Part shown: piece by piece, positions 27,101 through 36,382 of the stretch
Position numbering within the stretch: position 1 is the first letter of the stretch
Layout of the letters: every line of letters starts with the position of its first letter
Source: Ureibacillus sinduriensis BLB-1 = JCM 15800
GTDB taxonomy: Bacteria > Bacillota > Bacilli > Bacillales_A > Planococcaceae
Direction: 5' to 3'
Length of the DNA: 64,000 nucleotides
Assembly: GCF_000772955.1 (NCBI RefSeq)
Contig: NZ_JPVO01000052.1
Location: 1 to 64,000 of the forward strand
Notes under the pieces: generated by a model
What the model saw: only the letters and a program-made list of their open reading frames with translations
Databases searched by the model: none
Told to the model about the DNA's origin: nothing
Position numbers and translations under genes: made by a program

Positions 27101-27202
27101 TTATTCACAAACCTCTGGCGTACCTTCAACTTTGGCCGTTCTAAATGAAGTACCACAGCCACATGAAGCGATGGCGTTTGGATTGTCGATGGTGAAACCG
27201 CC
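27101..27202. repeat. attL: stranded chromosomal 3' end of yutM
   Basis: 102-bp direct repeat of 36499-36600. It encodes the last 33 residues of YutM plus stop (minus strand) with an identical protein sequence, but has five base differences in its left half, all silent. The right 41 bases (27162-27202) are identical between copies and must contain the crossover. To the right of 27202 the sequence is unrelated to yutM. Confidence 0.92.
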
Positions 27203-27257
27203 ACTGTATCATCCTTCGATTAAAAGGTTGTTATATCAGCGTTTATTGAGATTTTAA

Positions 27258-27312
27258 GGGATTATGAATCACAGAGTGGGTTGTGAATCCCATGTCTCTA
27301 TGATTGTGTATA
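27258..27312. repeat. Candidate integrase arm sites near attL
   Basis: GGGATTATGAATCAC (27258-27272), GGGTTGTGAATCCC (27278-27291) and GATTGTGTATA (27302-27312) resemble motifs beside attR (TTATTCACAACCC, TAATTCACAATCCC and GATTGTGTACA). Confidence 0.5.
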
Positions 27313-27729
27313 TCGCTGACTTAATTGTACCCTAACTTTCACATTTAATCTATTTTTATCTATTCTAAAATTAAGGAGATCCCTAAAATTTTATCAGAAC
27401 AAAATAAAAAGAGAATTGATTAACAGATTCTCTTGGGACTTCACATAATTGGAATACACCGATTTCATTTTCAGTTGTTAGAAAGATAGTGATAGTAATT
27501 TTAACTTTTACAGTCTTTTTCTCTTTTATTAACAACTCAACTATCTTTTCATTCTTTTATTAACTATAATTAACTTTTAATATTTGAAGGAGACTTTACA
27601 ATGGAGCAATTTATACAAGACTAAGGTATGGTACGAACTATTAAACTCAACTCAGTAATCTATACAATTCAGTCTCCATCCATGAAAATCCTAAATTTGC
27701 GCAGTTTTCACTCTTATTTTGAATTTGAA

Positions 27730-28926
27730 TTATACATTTTCTAGCTCTACAATCTTTTCTTCATCGTCTAACCATATCCATTCATTCTCTAATAAATGAT
27801 TATCGAAAAAGTTTAGACCTTTTAACTGATCTTTAAACCTCTTACCTTTTTCTGAATACATTACATTATAAAATAACATCATCAGCTCATAAGAAGACAA
27901 TTGGGCTCTTAATATCCCTCTATATTCTTTACGTTCTTCCTTTTCTAATAGTTCTGTTTCATTAATAAATTTAATTATTCTATACAAATTTCTATAATAG
28001 TGTCCAATTAAATATTCATATTTTGTATAAAACTTTGTATACCTATGAATTTTAGTTGAATTCCATTTTTCTTTATTTTTGATCGTATTAAAGTAAGGAC
28101 TAAAATATCTTCCCTTAACAACTGCCTTTAGTATTCGATTTTTTACTTCTTCTAGATTATCTTTTAATAAATGTTCATCCGTTTTTAAATGTTCCTCGTA
28201 AAACTCTTTGAAATTATAAGGTACTCTATCAGAATTAGGATTGTTATTTAGTTCTGATAAATAAGCGTCAATGTAATATGTATTTAATCCCATCTTCACT
28301 TTAATGTCATTTTCAAAATCACTTACACTAATCTCTTCATACATTATTTTAATTTGTTCATAACTTAATTCATTATTAAGTTTATATTCTATAAATGCTT
28401 TATGAGATTTAAACTTAAACTCAAAAAATAAATTTTTAATTAATTCTCTTGATTCCTTTTCATCTAATGACATATCAGATAAAATCTGATGATGTAATCC
28501 AACCATATGAAAAAAAGTAGTTTCAAATTGTTGCTTTTTTAGTGTCTGATTAGTTATTGCATATTCTTTTCTAGCTTGAATTAATTCGTTTCTTTGCAAA
28601 GAAAGCTCTTTTTGCTGTACTTTAAATGTCGCCATTAATATTAAAAAACTACCGAAATTGAAAAATGCAACTGTAGAACCTCCTATAACATCACCTATTT
28701 CCCCCATTCCCTTGAGCTTATTCAGAAGAAATTCAAAACTAGTGTCATTCAGAGCTATTAATGTAATTAATAACAATCCTCCAAGACCAACAGAAATAAC
28801 AGCAGTTTTAATCCAACCATCAAATTCTTTATTATTTTTACTAACATCTTTTTCTGTTTCAAAATTAATATAAAAATAAACAATAATAATGACTATAAAA
28901 ATTAGCAGACCGTTAACAATATACAT
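27730..28926 (-). CDS. Putative phage abortive infection membrane protein (PutAbiC type)
   Basis: Protein of 398 residues with three N-terminal helices (about 2-20, 37-58 and 78-98), a charged coiled stretch (QQKELSLQRNELIQARKEYA), then a soluble alpha-rich domain. The domain shows hallmarks I associate with the putative AbiC family: ETTFFHMVGLHHQI, HYYRNLYRIIKFI and ILRAQLSSYELMMLFYNVMY. Family members are annotated as phage abortive-infection proteins; direct evidence is limited. The frame opens with TTG at 29001, but the ATG at 28926 follows GAGGTGGAAA. It is the first cargo gene from the left of the element. Confidence 0.8.
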   Translation of the reverse strand: MYIVNGLLIFIVIIIVYFYINFETEKDVSKNNKEFDGWIKTAVISVGLGGLLLITLIALNDTSFEFLLNKLKGMGEIGDVIGGSTVAFFNFGSFLILMATFKVQQKELSLQRNELIQARKEYAITNQTLKKQQFETTFFHMVGLHHQILSDMSLDEKESRELIKNLFFEFKFKSHKAFIEYKLNNELSYEQIKIMYEEISVSDFENDIKVKMGLNTYYIDAYLSELNNNPNSDRVPYNFKEFYEEHLKTDEHLLKDNLEEVKNRILKAVVKGRYFSPYFNTIKNKEKWNSTKIHRYTKFYTKYEYLIGHYYRNLYRIIKFINETELLEKEERKEYRGILRAQLSSYELMMLFYNVMYSEKGKRFKDQLKGLNFFDNHLLENEWIWLDDEEKIVELENV

Positions 28927-29035
28927 TTTCCACCTCGATATACTCCAGAAGTAATTAAAATTAAATTGATTACCTAATAATATCAAACTTTCACGAACCA
29001 AATTATACCATAATAATATGATTTTACTATTAAAA

Positions 29036-29242
29036 CTACATTTCGACTAGTAGTTTTATATCATTCCATTTGTCTTTCTTTCCACTGTTGACATATACAC
29101 CTTCATGTCGGTAACGGTTTAAATTAAGAAGAGGAGATGAAATTAAATAAACAATTCTTATATTAGGTAGAAATATAATAGTACCTATTAAAAAATAATC
29201 TTTACCTTCATAAAACCATGAACCAACAAAATGACAGTACAC
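29036..29242 (-). CDS. Doubtful small ORF
   Basis: Open frame of 68 codons between the two defence-type genes, with no clear ribosome site and no recognised domain. The region 29002-29394 otherwise holds only a terminator hairpin. It could be a decayed gene fragment; I list it only because no other gene covers the stretch. Confidence 0.15.
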   Translation of the reverse strand: MYCHFVGSWFYEGKDYFLIGTIIFLPNIRIVYLISSPLLNLNRYRHEGVYVNSGKKDKWNDIKLLVEM

Positions 29243-29291
29243 AAATTAACTCAAATGGAATTTTCTAAAATATAATTTCTACTTAATAACA

Positions 29292-29333
29292 TAAAGAAAA
29301 GCCACGTTCTATTTAGAATGTGGCTTTTCTTTA
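29292..29333. terminator. Terminator between DUF262 and AbiC-type genes
   Basis: Imperfect stem AAAAGCCACgTTCT/AGAAtGTGGCTTTT with flanking A and T runs. The two cargo genes are therefore probably separate transcripts. Confidence 0.75.
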
Positions 29334-29394
29334 TATTATTAAAAGATACTATCTAAGAGGGTTATCTCCTTCACAATATCCTAATATTAATTAA

Positions 29395-31242
29395 TTATTT
29401 TTGATTGACTAAATCGTATATTAAATCCGCTATTCTAGAAGAGCGATCTTTAATTGAATCTTTATCAAAATGTCCCTTAATATTGGGTGCATACTTACTT
29501 TCTTTTTCGTTTACTAAGGCAACTAATTTTGCATTAATACCACCTTTTGTTGTGGACAACAAATCTTTTGCAATTCTTTGAGTGATAATAAAATCTTGAT
29601 CTGAATACAATTTTATCTTATCTTCAAACTTTTTATTTCCTAAACTCGAATTTTCATTATTATAAAGTAAAGTTAAGTTTCCAATAAGGTTCTTATGATC
29701 TTTAAAATCCTCAACTGACATAAAACCAGCTTCAGTAATATCTTTATCAAAAATTACCTCTTTAGATAAAATATGCTCAACAGTAATTTTCTGTTTTTTC
29801 GCTGGCACAATTACTAAACTATTACCATGTAAATATAATTCAATAAACTTTAAAATTACAGATGCCTTTTTAGACAAACTTCCATTGGCATTTTCTAATT
29901 TTCTTAATGGAAGTATTTGTTTAATATCAGTAGATTTACTTAGAATTATCTTTTTGGCTTCTATATCAAGTTTTTTATAAGCATCCTCAGTAGATTTTCC
30001 GTTTTGAATTTCTGAAAAATAATTTTGTAAAATTGTTGGAAGAGTACTTTCGATAAAATTCATTTGTGTAAATGAGAATAAAACAGACGCTCCAAGTCTT
30101 ACTCCAAGGTCTAAGACCTGTTCCTTTACTTTTATATCTCCCTGGTAAAAAGGGATTAATAAAGAATGTAACTGCTTAATATTAAAAAGTTTAAAAATGA
30201 TAAACATGTTATGATCATCTAAGAAGATTTTATAATTTCCTTTTTCAATTTCAGAGTACGTCTTAGAGACACTCTTTAAATCTTTTACTAATTCAAATAT
30301 TTCAATGCTAGTAAGCTTCTTAGTTTCAAAGTAATCGTATACAATATCCTTTTTTATATTTTCTGCATATTTACCAATTATGTAATGTTTTAGGAAAGTT
30401 GAAGATGATATTTTACTTTTTGGGCTCAACTGGAGATTAGAAATAAATTCATTCCAATCATTATTAAACTCTTCTACATCATCTTTTCTATTAATGTCTT
30501 TAGAGATAGTCTTAAGGAACAAATTTTTCACTAAATCAAGTGGTTCTAAACTTCTCCCTCTATCATTAAGTACTTCAAATAATTGAAACGCTTTGTTATA
30601 ACTCGTTGATACAGTAACAATGAAGTAGACTCTACTTTTAAAATAAGAAATGAAATTTTTCAATTGATCATCACTTAATTCTTCTAAATAATCTTTTGCT
30701 GTTGTATAGACTTCCTCTATTTTCGAATCAGACTCTAGTTTTACATCATACTGTTTATTATAGAGTATATTTTTATACACCTTACCAAAATTTAGTGCAA
30801 CATCATGTATTAATTTACAATCCTTAATTTCATCGTCGTTATCCAAAATTGCATATGATTGAACTATGTCATTTAGTTTCATCTGCCATTTTTTTATTTC
30901 TTTTGCATTTTGAGATGAAGTTATTTTGGCTTCAACAATTTCCTCTAATGATTTACAAATTAACGTTGTTGTAGTAAGACGTTGCTGCCCGTCGACTACT
31001 AGATAACGTTCATTATCTGTTGGTTTAATTAATACGATATTTCCTAATAAATATCCTTCTAGGTCATCTTCGCCTAATGTAAAACCATTAGTATCTTCGG
31101 ATAAATCATCTAGTAATTGTTGTACTTCCTCTTGTCCCCATACAAAATCCCTTTGAAAATCGGGGATCAAAAACTTATATGAGTCATCTGATAAAAAAGA
31201 CTTTATATTTAATAGCTCTGAGCTAATACCATTTTTAATCAT
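29395..31242 (-). CDS. DUF262/DUF1524 protein, GmrSD-like nuclease family
   Basis: Protein of 615 residues. The N-terminal DUF262 domain has the ParB/Srx-like motifs IPDFQRDFVW (26-35), VVDGQQRLTTTTL (from residue 82) and FEVLNDRGRSLEPLDLVKN (from 222). The C-terminal ~150 residues are a DUF1524-type HNH domain with ITVEHILSKEV followed by NLIGNLTLLYNNENSSLGN. This is the domain order of GmrSD fusions, SspE and related type IV enzymes that attack modified phage DNA; the exact target is unknown. No modification genes lie beside it. It sits in the same element as an abortive-infection-type protein, suggesting defence cargo. Confidence 0.85.
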   Translation of the reverse strand: MIKNGISSELLNIKSFLSDDSYKFLIPDFQRDFVWGQEEVQQLLDDLSEDTNGFTLGEDDLEGYLLGNIVLIKPTDNERYLVVDGQQRLTTTTLICKSLEEIVEAKITSSQNAKEIKKWQMKLNDIVQSYAILDNDDEIKDCKLIHDVALNFGKVYKNILYNKQYDVKLESDSKIEEVYTTAKDYLEELSDDQLKNFISYFKSRVYFIVTVSTSYNKAFQLFEVLNDRGRSLEPLDLVKNLFLKTISKDINRKDDVEEFNNDWNEFISNLQLSPKSKISSSTFLKHYIIGKYAENIKKDIVYDYFETKKLTSIEIFELVKDLKSVSKTYSEIEKGNYKIFLDDHNMFIIFKLFNIKQLHSLLIPFYQGDIKVKEQVLDLGVRLGASVLFSFTQMNFIESTLPTILQNYFSEIQNGKSTEDAYKKLDIEAKKIILSKSTDIKQILPLRKLENANGSLSKKASVILKFIELYLHGNSLVIVPAKKQKITVEHILSKEVIFDKDITEAGFMSVEDFKDHKNLIGNLTLLYNNENSSLGNKKFEDKIKLYSDQDFIITQRIAKDLLSTTKGGINAKLVALVNEKESKYAPNIKGHFDKDSIKDRSSRIADLIYDLVNQK

Positions 31243-31807
31243 ATTAATTCCTCTCTTAAACTTATCTAATCTTTTAATATTATAGCATATCGACTTTTAA
31301 AACATCTGTTTAGTATGAAGGCTATAGTGACAAAATATTAGCTCCTTAATCTAAGGAGTTTATTCCAACAATACCTATTATTCATTCTATAAATTATACT
31401 AAATAAAACTTAGATTTTATTTAGTACAAATGTAAATTATAAATTAGCAGTTTACACTAGTGCCCCTGAAAAAAACTAATTATACTTATATACTGATCTC
31501 AGACTGTATACAACACAAAAATACAAGTTTATATTAGGTTACACCTTCACTGACAAAGTGCCCTTTATTTTCACTTTGTTATAAAATACGAGAGTAGATT
31601 CAAGGGAACAGAATTCTTGAATCAGAGCTGAAAAATATTAATCAGTACAGAACATAAAGAAACAATTGAACGTGTCTTTGTAGATACAAAAGATAAGCAT
31701 GTGGTATACAGTAAACAACCTATCAATGATTACAAAATACCTTCAGAATGAGAACAATCTGAAGGTATTTAGTCGACGTCTAAAAGCACATAGGAGTGCT
31801 TCTATAA
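31243..31807. other. Gene-free stretch with IS remnant
   Basis: No intact gene. AT-rich sequence at 31243-31640, then an IS1182 relic described separately at 31650-31775. Confidence 0.5.
31650..31775 (+). pseudogene. Relic of an IS1182-type transposase end
   Basis: The plus strand encodes KETIERVFVDTKDKHVV, clearly related to KETIERVFADAKEKHGM in the transposase remnant at 15535-16534. It is followed by the same style of end hairpin (ACCTTCAGA/TCTGAAGGT) and then GTCGA, as at 16605-16646. Only the last ~125 bp survive. Confidence 0.8.
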
Positions 31808-32107
31808 CTATTTATTAAATTTTCTTCCTAATTCTTCCAAACGTGCGATTTTTTCTAATAACTCGTTCTTACTAATAGCTAGTTTTGTAATTTCTTCTAC
31901 CGATCCAGTTAGAATATCTTTTTCAAACTCATCTTCAATGTCATTACTTAGAAGATTCTCTAATTGTTCTTGAATATCTTCGTAGTAAGCTGTTATTTCA
32001 TCATTTATATTTTCTATTTTTCCGTTTAAGTCTGAATCTTTCAATTCCTCGTATTCATTTAATTCAGCTTCTTGAAACTCTAGCATCATATTCTTAGTTA
32101 AACCCAT
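31808..32107 (-). CDS. Small acidic coiled-coil protein, unknown
   Basis: Protein of 99 residues, strongly acidic and almost wholly helical in character (EFQEAELNEYEELKDSDLNG, then IARLEELGRKFNK). No family recognised. An AAGGA-type ribosome site precedes the ATG. It may be an accessory protein of the element, such as a regulator or partner of the replication-type protein encoded upstream, but the sequence does not show which. Confidence 0.55.
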   Translation of the reverse strand: MGLTKNMMLEFQEAELNEYEELKDSDLNGKIENINDEITAYYEDIQEQLENLLSNDIEDEFEKDILTGSVEEITKLAISKNELLEKIARLEELGRKFNK

Positions 32108-32244
32108 ACCAAATCAATCCTTTCTAATTTAAGATCACTGGAGTACTATCACTTTAACAATTAATGTTATTTTTGTCTAACAATTAACCTAGAACTATCG
32201 TTTTTTTAGTAAATCAACAACACGGTTGTATCTAATGCCATTCT

Positions 32245-32364
32245 AAAGTTACATTGAGCAATGCGCATTTTGATCATATTATTCCATTTAAATTAGTTGG
32301 AGATGAATTGGAATCAAACATACAAGCATTATGATCTACTTGTAATTTAGAAAAGAACGAATAA
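32245..32364 (+). pseudogene. Relic of an HNH endonuclease
   Basis: In one plus-strand frame the sequence reads NAHFDHIIPFKLVGDELESNIQAL, then a TGA stop, then STCNLEKNE. This is the typical HNH core (DHIIP ... NIQ-LC-xCN) with the first Cys of the CxxC pair changed to a stop codon. No start codon or upstream domain is present. The gap 32108-32624 holds nothing else except the palindrome at its right end. Confidence 0.7.
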
Positions 32365-32491
32365 ATATTACCCACTAAAGGCTTCCTACTTAAACCAATA
32401 AGACTGGACTTAAATTAAATACACTATGATTTAAACTTCGATTTCATTTACTATTATATATCCAGTTGCCTTTTGAAAAGTTTATAAATAT

Positions 32492-32596
32492 AAAAACCTT
32501 TTTTAGGACGCACTTATTTAATATATAATATAAATATATTTATACTTTTTCTATATTATTAATTTATTATATAAGTGCGTCTAAAAGCGGTTTTTT
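32492..32596. repeat. Large palindrome with AT-rich loop beside the initiator-like gene
   Basis: Arms AAAACC..TTTTAGGACGCACTTAT (32493-32517) and ATAAGTGCGTCTAAAA..GGTTTT (32571-32594) enclose about 53 bases that are nearly all A/T. It lies just past the stop codon of the initiator-like gene. It may be a terminator, or part of a replication origin. Confidence 0.6.
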
Positions 32597-32624
32597 AATA
32601 TCATTAAATTTTAAACAAATATTT

Positions 32625-33722
32625 TTATTCAAATGGACTCTCTTCTAAGACTAAATCTCTACCTCTACTTAAATTTGTTTCATCATTTTTCTCATCTATA
32701 TCATCTACAATAAAACCAATTTCTTCTTCGTACTGTTTTGCACTTAACTTTCTTTGTTTAGGAATAACATTCCACTCAATAAAACTTTTTGAAAACCCTC
32801 CAAAATTTTTCACACCGTAAGTATTTGCTTTTGTTTTTTTCCCCTCTGGTTTATCTTTACAAAATGGCATGTGATTATTGGTAATCATATTTCTTTTTTC
32901 AAGATTTCTTAATTGTTTTTTTACAATTTCTACTGTTAATCCCGTCACTGATACTAAATTTTCAATTGAACATGTAAATCCCTTTTTAAATTTATCATTT
33001 TGGTATAATAGAAAACTATACATATAAAACGCTTCAACACCTAAATCTTTATCTGCCATGCAATACATAAAAATATCAATATCAATCATATGTGTGTTTT
33101 CTATTTCCCAAAAAGTACCGTTATTATATCCATCTTCTTCTGCCCATACTCCTCTATAAAATGCTTTAACAGGAAAGTTAATTTTTCTATTTTTACTATT
33201 ACCATAATTCTCTGGATATTCACTTGTCATAACAAAGTGATTAATCTCCCACACCCCATTTGTAATCATATGTTCATGTAGAATACATTCAAGTGGTCTA
33301 TCACTTTCTTTTCTAATATATCCTAATCTATCAAGAATACCGCCTTTTTTAGTGATATATGAGTAGGAATTTGATTTAGAAGGAAAACCTAAAATCCTTT
33401 TAATCATACTTTCATCTATTGATTTGTTTCCATCTAAACTATTATTCCATAAAGTATAGTACTTACAATATCGGTACATGTAATGTGAAAGATACACATA
33501 AGCATAAGCAAATGCGATATGTGTAGAAGATTTAAATTCATTTATCTTTCTCCCTTCTTTATCATAAAATCCTTCGACAAAAACTCCTTCATCATTTTCA
33601 TATCCTTTTAGTTCAGTAAAAATTTCATTTGGCATAAATACTTTATGTTCATGCTTTCCAACATTAAAAATTTCATTTTGTAATTGTATTCTATTAAAGA
33701 ATGCCTGATTTTTTTTTGCCAC
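32625..33722 (-). CDS. Replication-initiator-like protein, probable winged helix
   Basis: Protein of 365 residues without a confident family match. A helical segment near residues 255-285 (CSIENLVSVTGLTVEIVKKQLRNLEKRNMI) looks like a winged helix, and the N-terminal half resembles plasmid RepA/replication-initiation proteins in general layout. AAGGAG sits before the ATG at 33722. It lies between the recombinase genes and a large AT-rich palindrome, a position typical of replication genes on integrative elements. Alternatives are a DnaD-like or transcriptional regulator. The functional call is inference. Confidence 0.45.
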   Translation of the reverse strand: MAKKNQAFFNRIQLQNEIFNVGKHEHKVFMPNEIFTELKGYENDEGVFVEGFYDKEGRKINEFKSSTHIAFAYAYVYLSHYMYRYCKYYTLWNNSLDGNKSIDESMIKRILGFPSKSNSYSYITKKGGILDRLGYIRKESDRPLECILHEHMITNGVWEINHFVMTSEYPENYGNSKNRKINFPVKAFYRGVWAEEDGYNNGTFWEIENTHMIDIDIFMYCMADKDLGVEAFYMYSFLLYQNDKFKKGFTCSIENLVSVTGLTVEIVKKQLRNLEKRNMITNNHMPFCKDKPEGKKTKANTYGVKNFGGFSKSFIEWNVIPKQRKLSAKQYEEEIGFIVDDIDEKNDETNLSRGRDLVLEESPFE

Positions 33723-34568
33723 TTTTTATACTCCTTATATTTGACATAATTAAAAATTAACAATAAAAAATGACTTAATCTTTTACGATTAAGCCATTTC
33801 TTTTTTCCTTTAGTTTGTCCCTAGATTTTTCTCGATTAAAGTAGGAATTTGATTAACAATAAGAATTATTTTCTACAGTAATTAAATCGCCCCCTTTCTA
33901 TAAGTTAACTTCTCTTAAAACAATTACTTAAATATATCAACCAAAAACATAATTAATAAAATATACCTACAATTGTTAACAACAGATAATAGAAAAGAAA
34001 ACTCCAACTCATTACTGGAGTTTAATCGCCCTCATACTTAATACTGTTTTTCACTTTAATTTTTCTATATTTTTGGCTTCAACGTACACAAAATTTATCA
34101 AATGCACAAAACTCCCACCAAAAGTGAGGAGTAAAAAGAGGACATAATATTCATTTTTAATTCTATACTATTTACTTCATTTTCTATTTTCAAAAAAAAC
34201 TTCCATATATATCTATACATAATAATCTGAAAATCACACACTTCTCATATTTTCATAAAAAATGGCACAAAATTAACAACTTTTTTGTTCACTTTACTAA
34301 TATTTTGAATTACTCTAGATAAAGTTTTAATCTTATTATCATAATTACTTTTCGTTATCGTAATTATTTTTAATTGGAGAATACACATAAGAGTATTCTC
34401 TCAAAATTTATAACGACATAGAACCAAATTACTGTAATCCATTCCCCCCATTAGAAAAAGCGACTACGATTTTACGTAGTCGCACATGCATTATTTAATA
34501 AAACATCATCTATTATTAGTATCTCATTCAACACTTTTTTCTTTGCCCACCCAAATCTAAGTCTTAAT
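33723..34568. other. AT-rich region without genes
   Basis: About 845 bp between the initiator-like and resolvase genes. It contains small inverted repeats: 33767-33799 (AATGaCTTAATC type), 34009-34032 (AACTCCA/TGGAGTT), 34377-34400 (GAGAATAC/GTATTCTC), and the terminator at 34455-34483. No coding frame is convincing. A regulatory or origin function is possible. Confidence 0.5.
34455..34483 (-). terminator. Terminator after resolvase
   Basis: Perfect nine-base stem GCGACTACG/CGTAGTCGC with a T run on the minus strand, about 85 bp past the resolvase stop codon. Confidence 0.8.
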
Positions 34569-35138
34569 TTATATTACCTCATTCTCTTTTTTCTTTTTAA
34601 CATTTCTTATCAATGTACTTTTACTAATACCCGTTAACTCAACAACTTGGTTATAGGAATGAGTTTTTAGCAATTCTAAAGCATGATCTAATTGTTTCTT
34701 TGTATAGGTTGGTTTTCGCCCTTCACGATATCCTTCTCTACTTCTAGCTATCACTTTCCCCTCTTGCGTACGTTCAATAATTAAGTTGCGTTCCATTTCC
34801 GCAACAGCTAATAATGTTTGTAAGAAAAATCTTCCCATTGTTGTATCTTCGAGCAACCCAATATTTAATACATGCACTCTTACACCTTTTGAAAAAAGTG
34901 ATTCAATCACTTCAATTCCTTCCTTAGTATTACGGGCTAATCTATCTAACTTGGTTACTATTAGTTTATCCCCTTCATTTAATGAACTAAGTAGTTCATT
35001 AAATTGTGGTCTATCTGTCCTAGTTCCCGTAAACTTCTCTTTGTATATAACGATTGCCCCTTCGTTTTTTAGTGCATGTAATTGACTTTCTAAATCTTGT
35101 CCTAAAGTTGATACACGAGCATATCCGTATACTTTCAT
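34569..35138 (-). CDS. Serine recombinase, resolvase/invertase family
   Basis: Site-specific recombinase of 189 residues. The catalytic N-terminal domain has YARVSTLGQD with nucleophile S10, the arginine-bearing KLDRLARNTKEG, and GRFFLQTLLAVAEMERNLIIERTQEG. A C-terminal helix-turn-helix follows (YNQVVELTGISKSTLIRNVKKK). It resembles plasmid and Tn3-type resolvases. GGAAGGGG precedes the ATG at 35138; the frame's earlier codons lack a ribosome site. On this element it may resolve multimers of a circular form or control inversion. It is separate from the integrase gene. Confidence 0.9.
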   Translation of the reverse strand: MKVYGYARVSTLGQDLESQLHALKNEGAIVIYKEKFTGTRTDRPQFNELLSSLNEGDKLIVTKLDRLARNTKEGIEVIESLFSKGVRVHVLNIGLLEDTTMGRFFLQTLLAVAEMERNLIIERTQEGKVIARSREGYREGRKPTYTKKQLDHALELLKTHSYNQVVELTGISKSTLIRNVKKKKENEVI

Positions 35139-35297
35139 TTTAAACCCCTTCCTTCCTCTAAAGACACTTAGTTCTGGCACCATCTAGCACCTTATAAAAA
35201 CTGAATCTAATAATCGTTCTCATATCTCAAAAGTTATGACACCACTTTGGCTTATCTTGAAACTAATTACTCAATGAATTGTCACAGTAGTTACTTT

Positions 35298-36326
35298 CTA
35301 TTTCTTTTTATTGAGTAAATTCATCACTGGCGAAAAGTTATCATGTGACTTTCTTAAATCATCGATATCCATTTGAATGTATCTTCTCATAGTTCTAATA
35401 TCACTCCATCCGCCCATCTTTTGAAGTGTAAAGGCATCACAACCATTAAGAGTCATATTCTTAGCCCAAGTATGACGGTAAACGTGTGCTGTGACTTTCT
35501 TTCCTTCAATGCCTACTTTATCTGCATAGTATTTCAACCTCTTATTAAATTGGTTTTGACCAAGAGGCTCACCCCACTGAGATAAAAAAATCCTATCTGT
35601 TGTGAAATGTTTCTTATTTTCCCCTATTAACTGTAACAGCAGTTTTACTGTATGAGCGGATATTGGTATAATACGAGGCTTACGGTTTTTGTTAACCTCC
35701 CCTTGTAAAGTTATAAATCGTGTTTGAAAATCTATATCATTTGCTCTGAGACTCAATAGCTCATTTGCTCTAATCCCAGAATCAAGAAGTAAATTCATTG
35801 CAACATAATCTCTGAACCCAACATAATCACGTTGATTTGGTTGTTTAAAAAGTTCTTTGACCTCTTCATCAGTGAAGCAGTTTGTGAGGTCTATATCTTG
35901 CTTTAAAAGCCTAACAGAGTCCATTGGGTTATATGCTATTAATTCTTCTCTCTCAAGAAAATTAAACATCGCTCTGTAAACTCTAAGACGAATATTTATG
36001 GTTGTGTCAGCAAGTCCAATTCCTTGTTCTTCCTTAATAAATTTATGCCCTTCATACTTCTTAGCATCATATTTTAAGTAATTAATGTAATCCCTAAAGA
36101 TTTGTGGTGTGAGTTCATCAATGTACTCTATCTCATAGTTTTCATTGAGCCAATTAACAAAGTATCCCCAGTCTTTTTTGTAATCACGTAATGTTCGAGG
36201 TCTAAGCCCTTCCGCACTTTTACCCGCAATTACAAAATCAATAGCTTGTTCAAAATCAATCTTCGGATAGTCCTTCTCAAGACTCATTTTTCCAATTGCT
36301 GTACGTTTTCTTTTCTTTAATTCCAT
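35298..36326 (-). CDS. Tyrosine integrase of the yutM element
   Basis: Phage-type integrase of 342 residues. The N-terminal SAM-like core-binding domain spans about 25-125; the catalytic domain follows with R186 (SGIRANELLSL), H281 and R284 (HVYRHTWA), W307 in the position usually His or Trp (GGWSDI) and nucleophile Y316. The frame opens earlier, but the ATG at 36326 follows GAGGAGG with nine-base spacing. The gene ends far from, and starts about 170 bp from, the restored yutM end. It very likely performed the integration into yutM. Motifs resembling arm sites lie between it and attR. Confidence 0.92.
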   Translation of the reverse strand: MELKKRKRTAIGKMSLEKDYPKIDFEQAIDFVIAGKSAEGLRPRTLRDYKKDWGYFVNWLNENYEIEYIDELTPQIFRDYINYLKYDAKKYEGHKFIKEEQGIGLADTTINIRLRVYRAMFNFLEREELIAYNPMDSVRLLKQDIDLTNCFTDEEVKELFKQPNQRDYVGFRDYVAMNLLLDSGIRANELLSLRANDIDFQTRFITLQGEVNKNRKPRIIPISAHTVKLLLQLIGENKKHFTTDRIFLSQWGEPLGQNQFNKRLKYYADKVGIEGKKVTAHVYRHTWAKNMTLNGCDAFTLQKMGGWSDIRTMRRYIQMDIDDLRKSHDNFSPVMNLLNKKK

Positions 36327-36382
36327 ACAAAAAAGCCTCCTCAATTAGTCATGTTTTGCAACATCACAATCAAAGAGACTTG

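Noticed and set aside
27101..27202. A second HesB/IscA gene
   Set aside because: Only the last 33 codons exist, without a start codon or the first Cys motif. It is an attachment-site duplicate, not a gene.
26998..27204. 68-codon frame over the stranded yutM end
   Set aside because: It runs in a different frame from yutM; the region is explained as the attL copy of the yutM 3' end plus its terminator.
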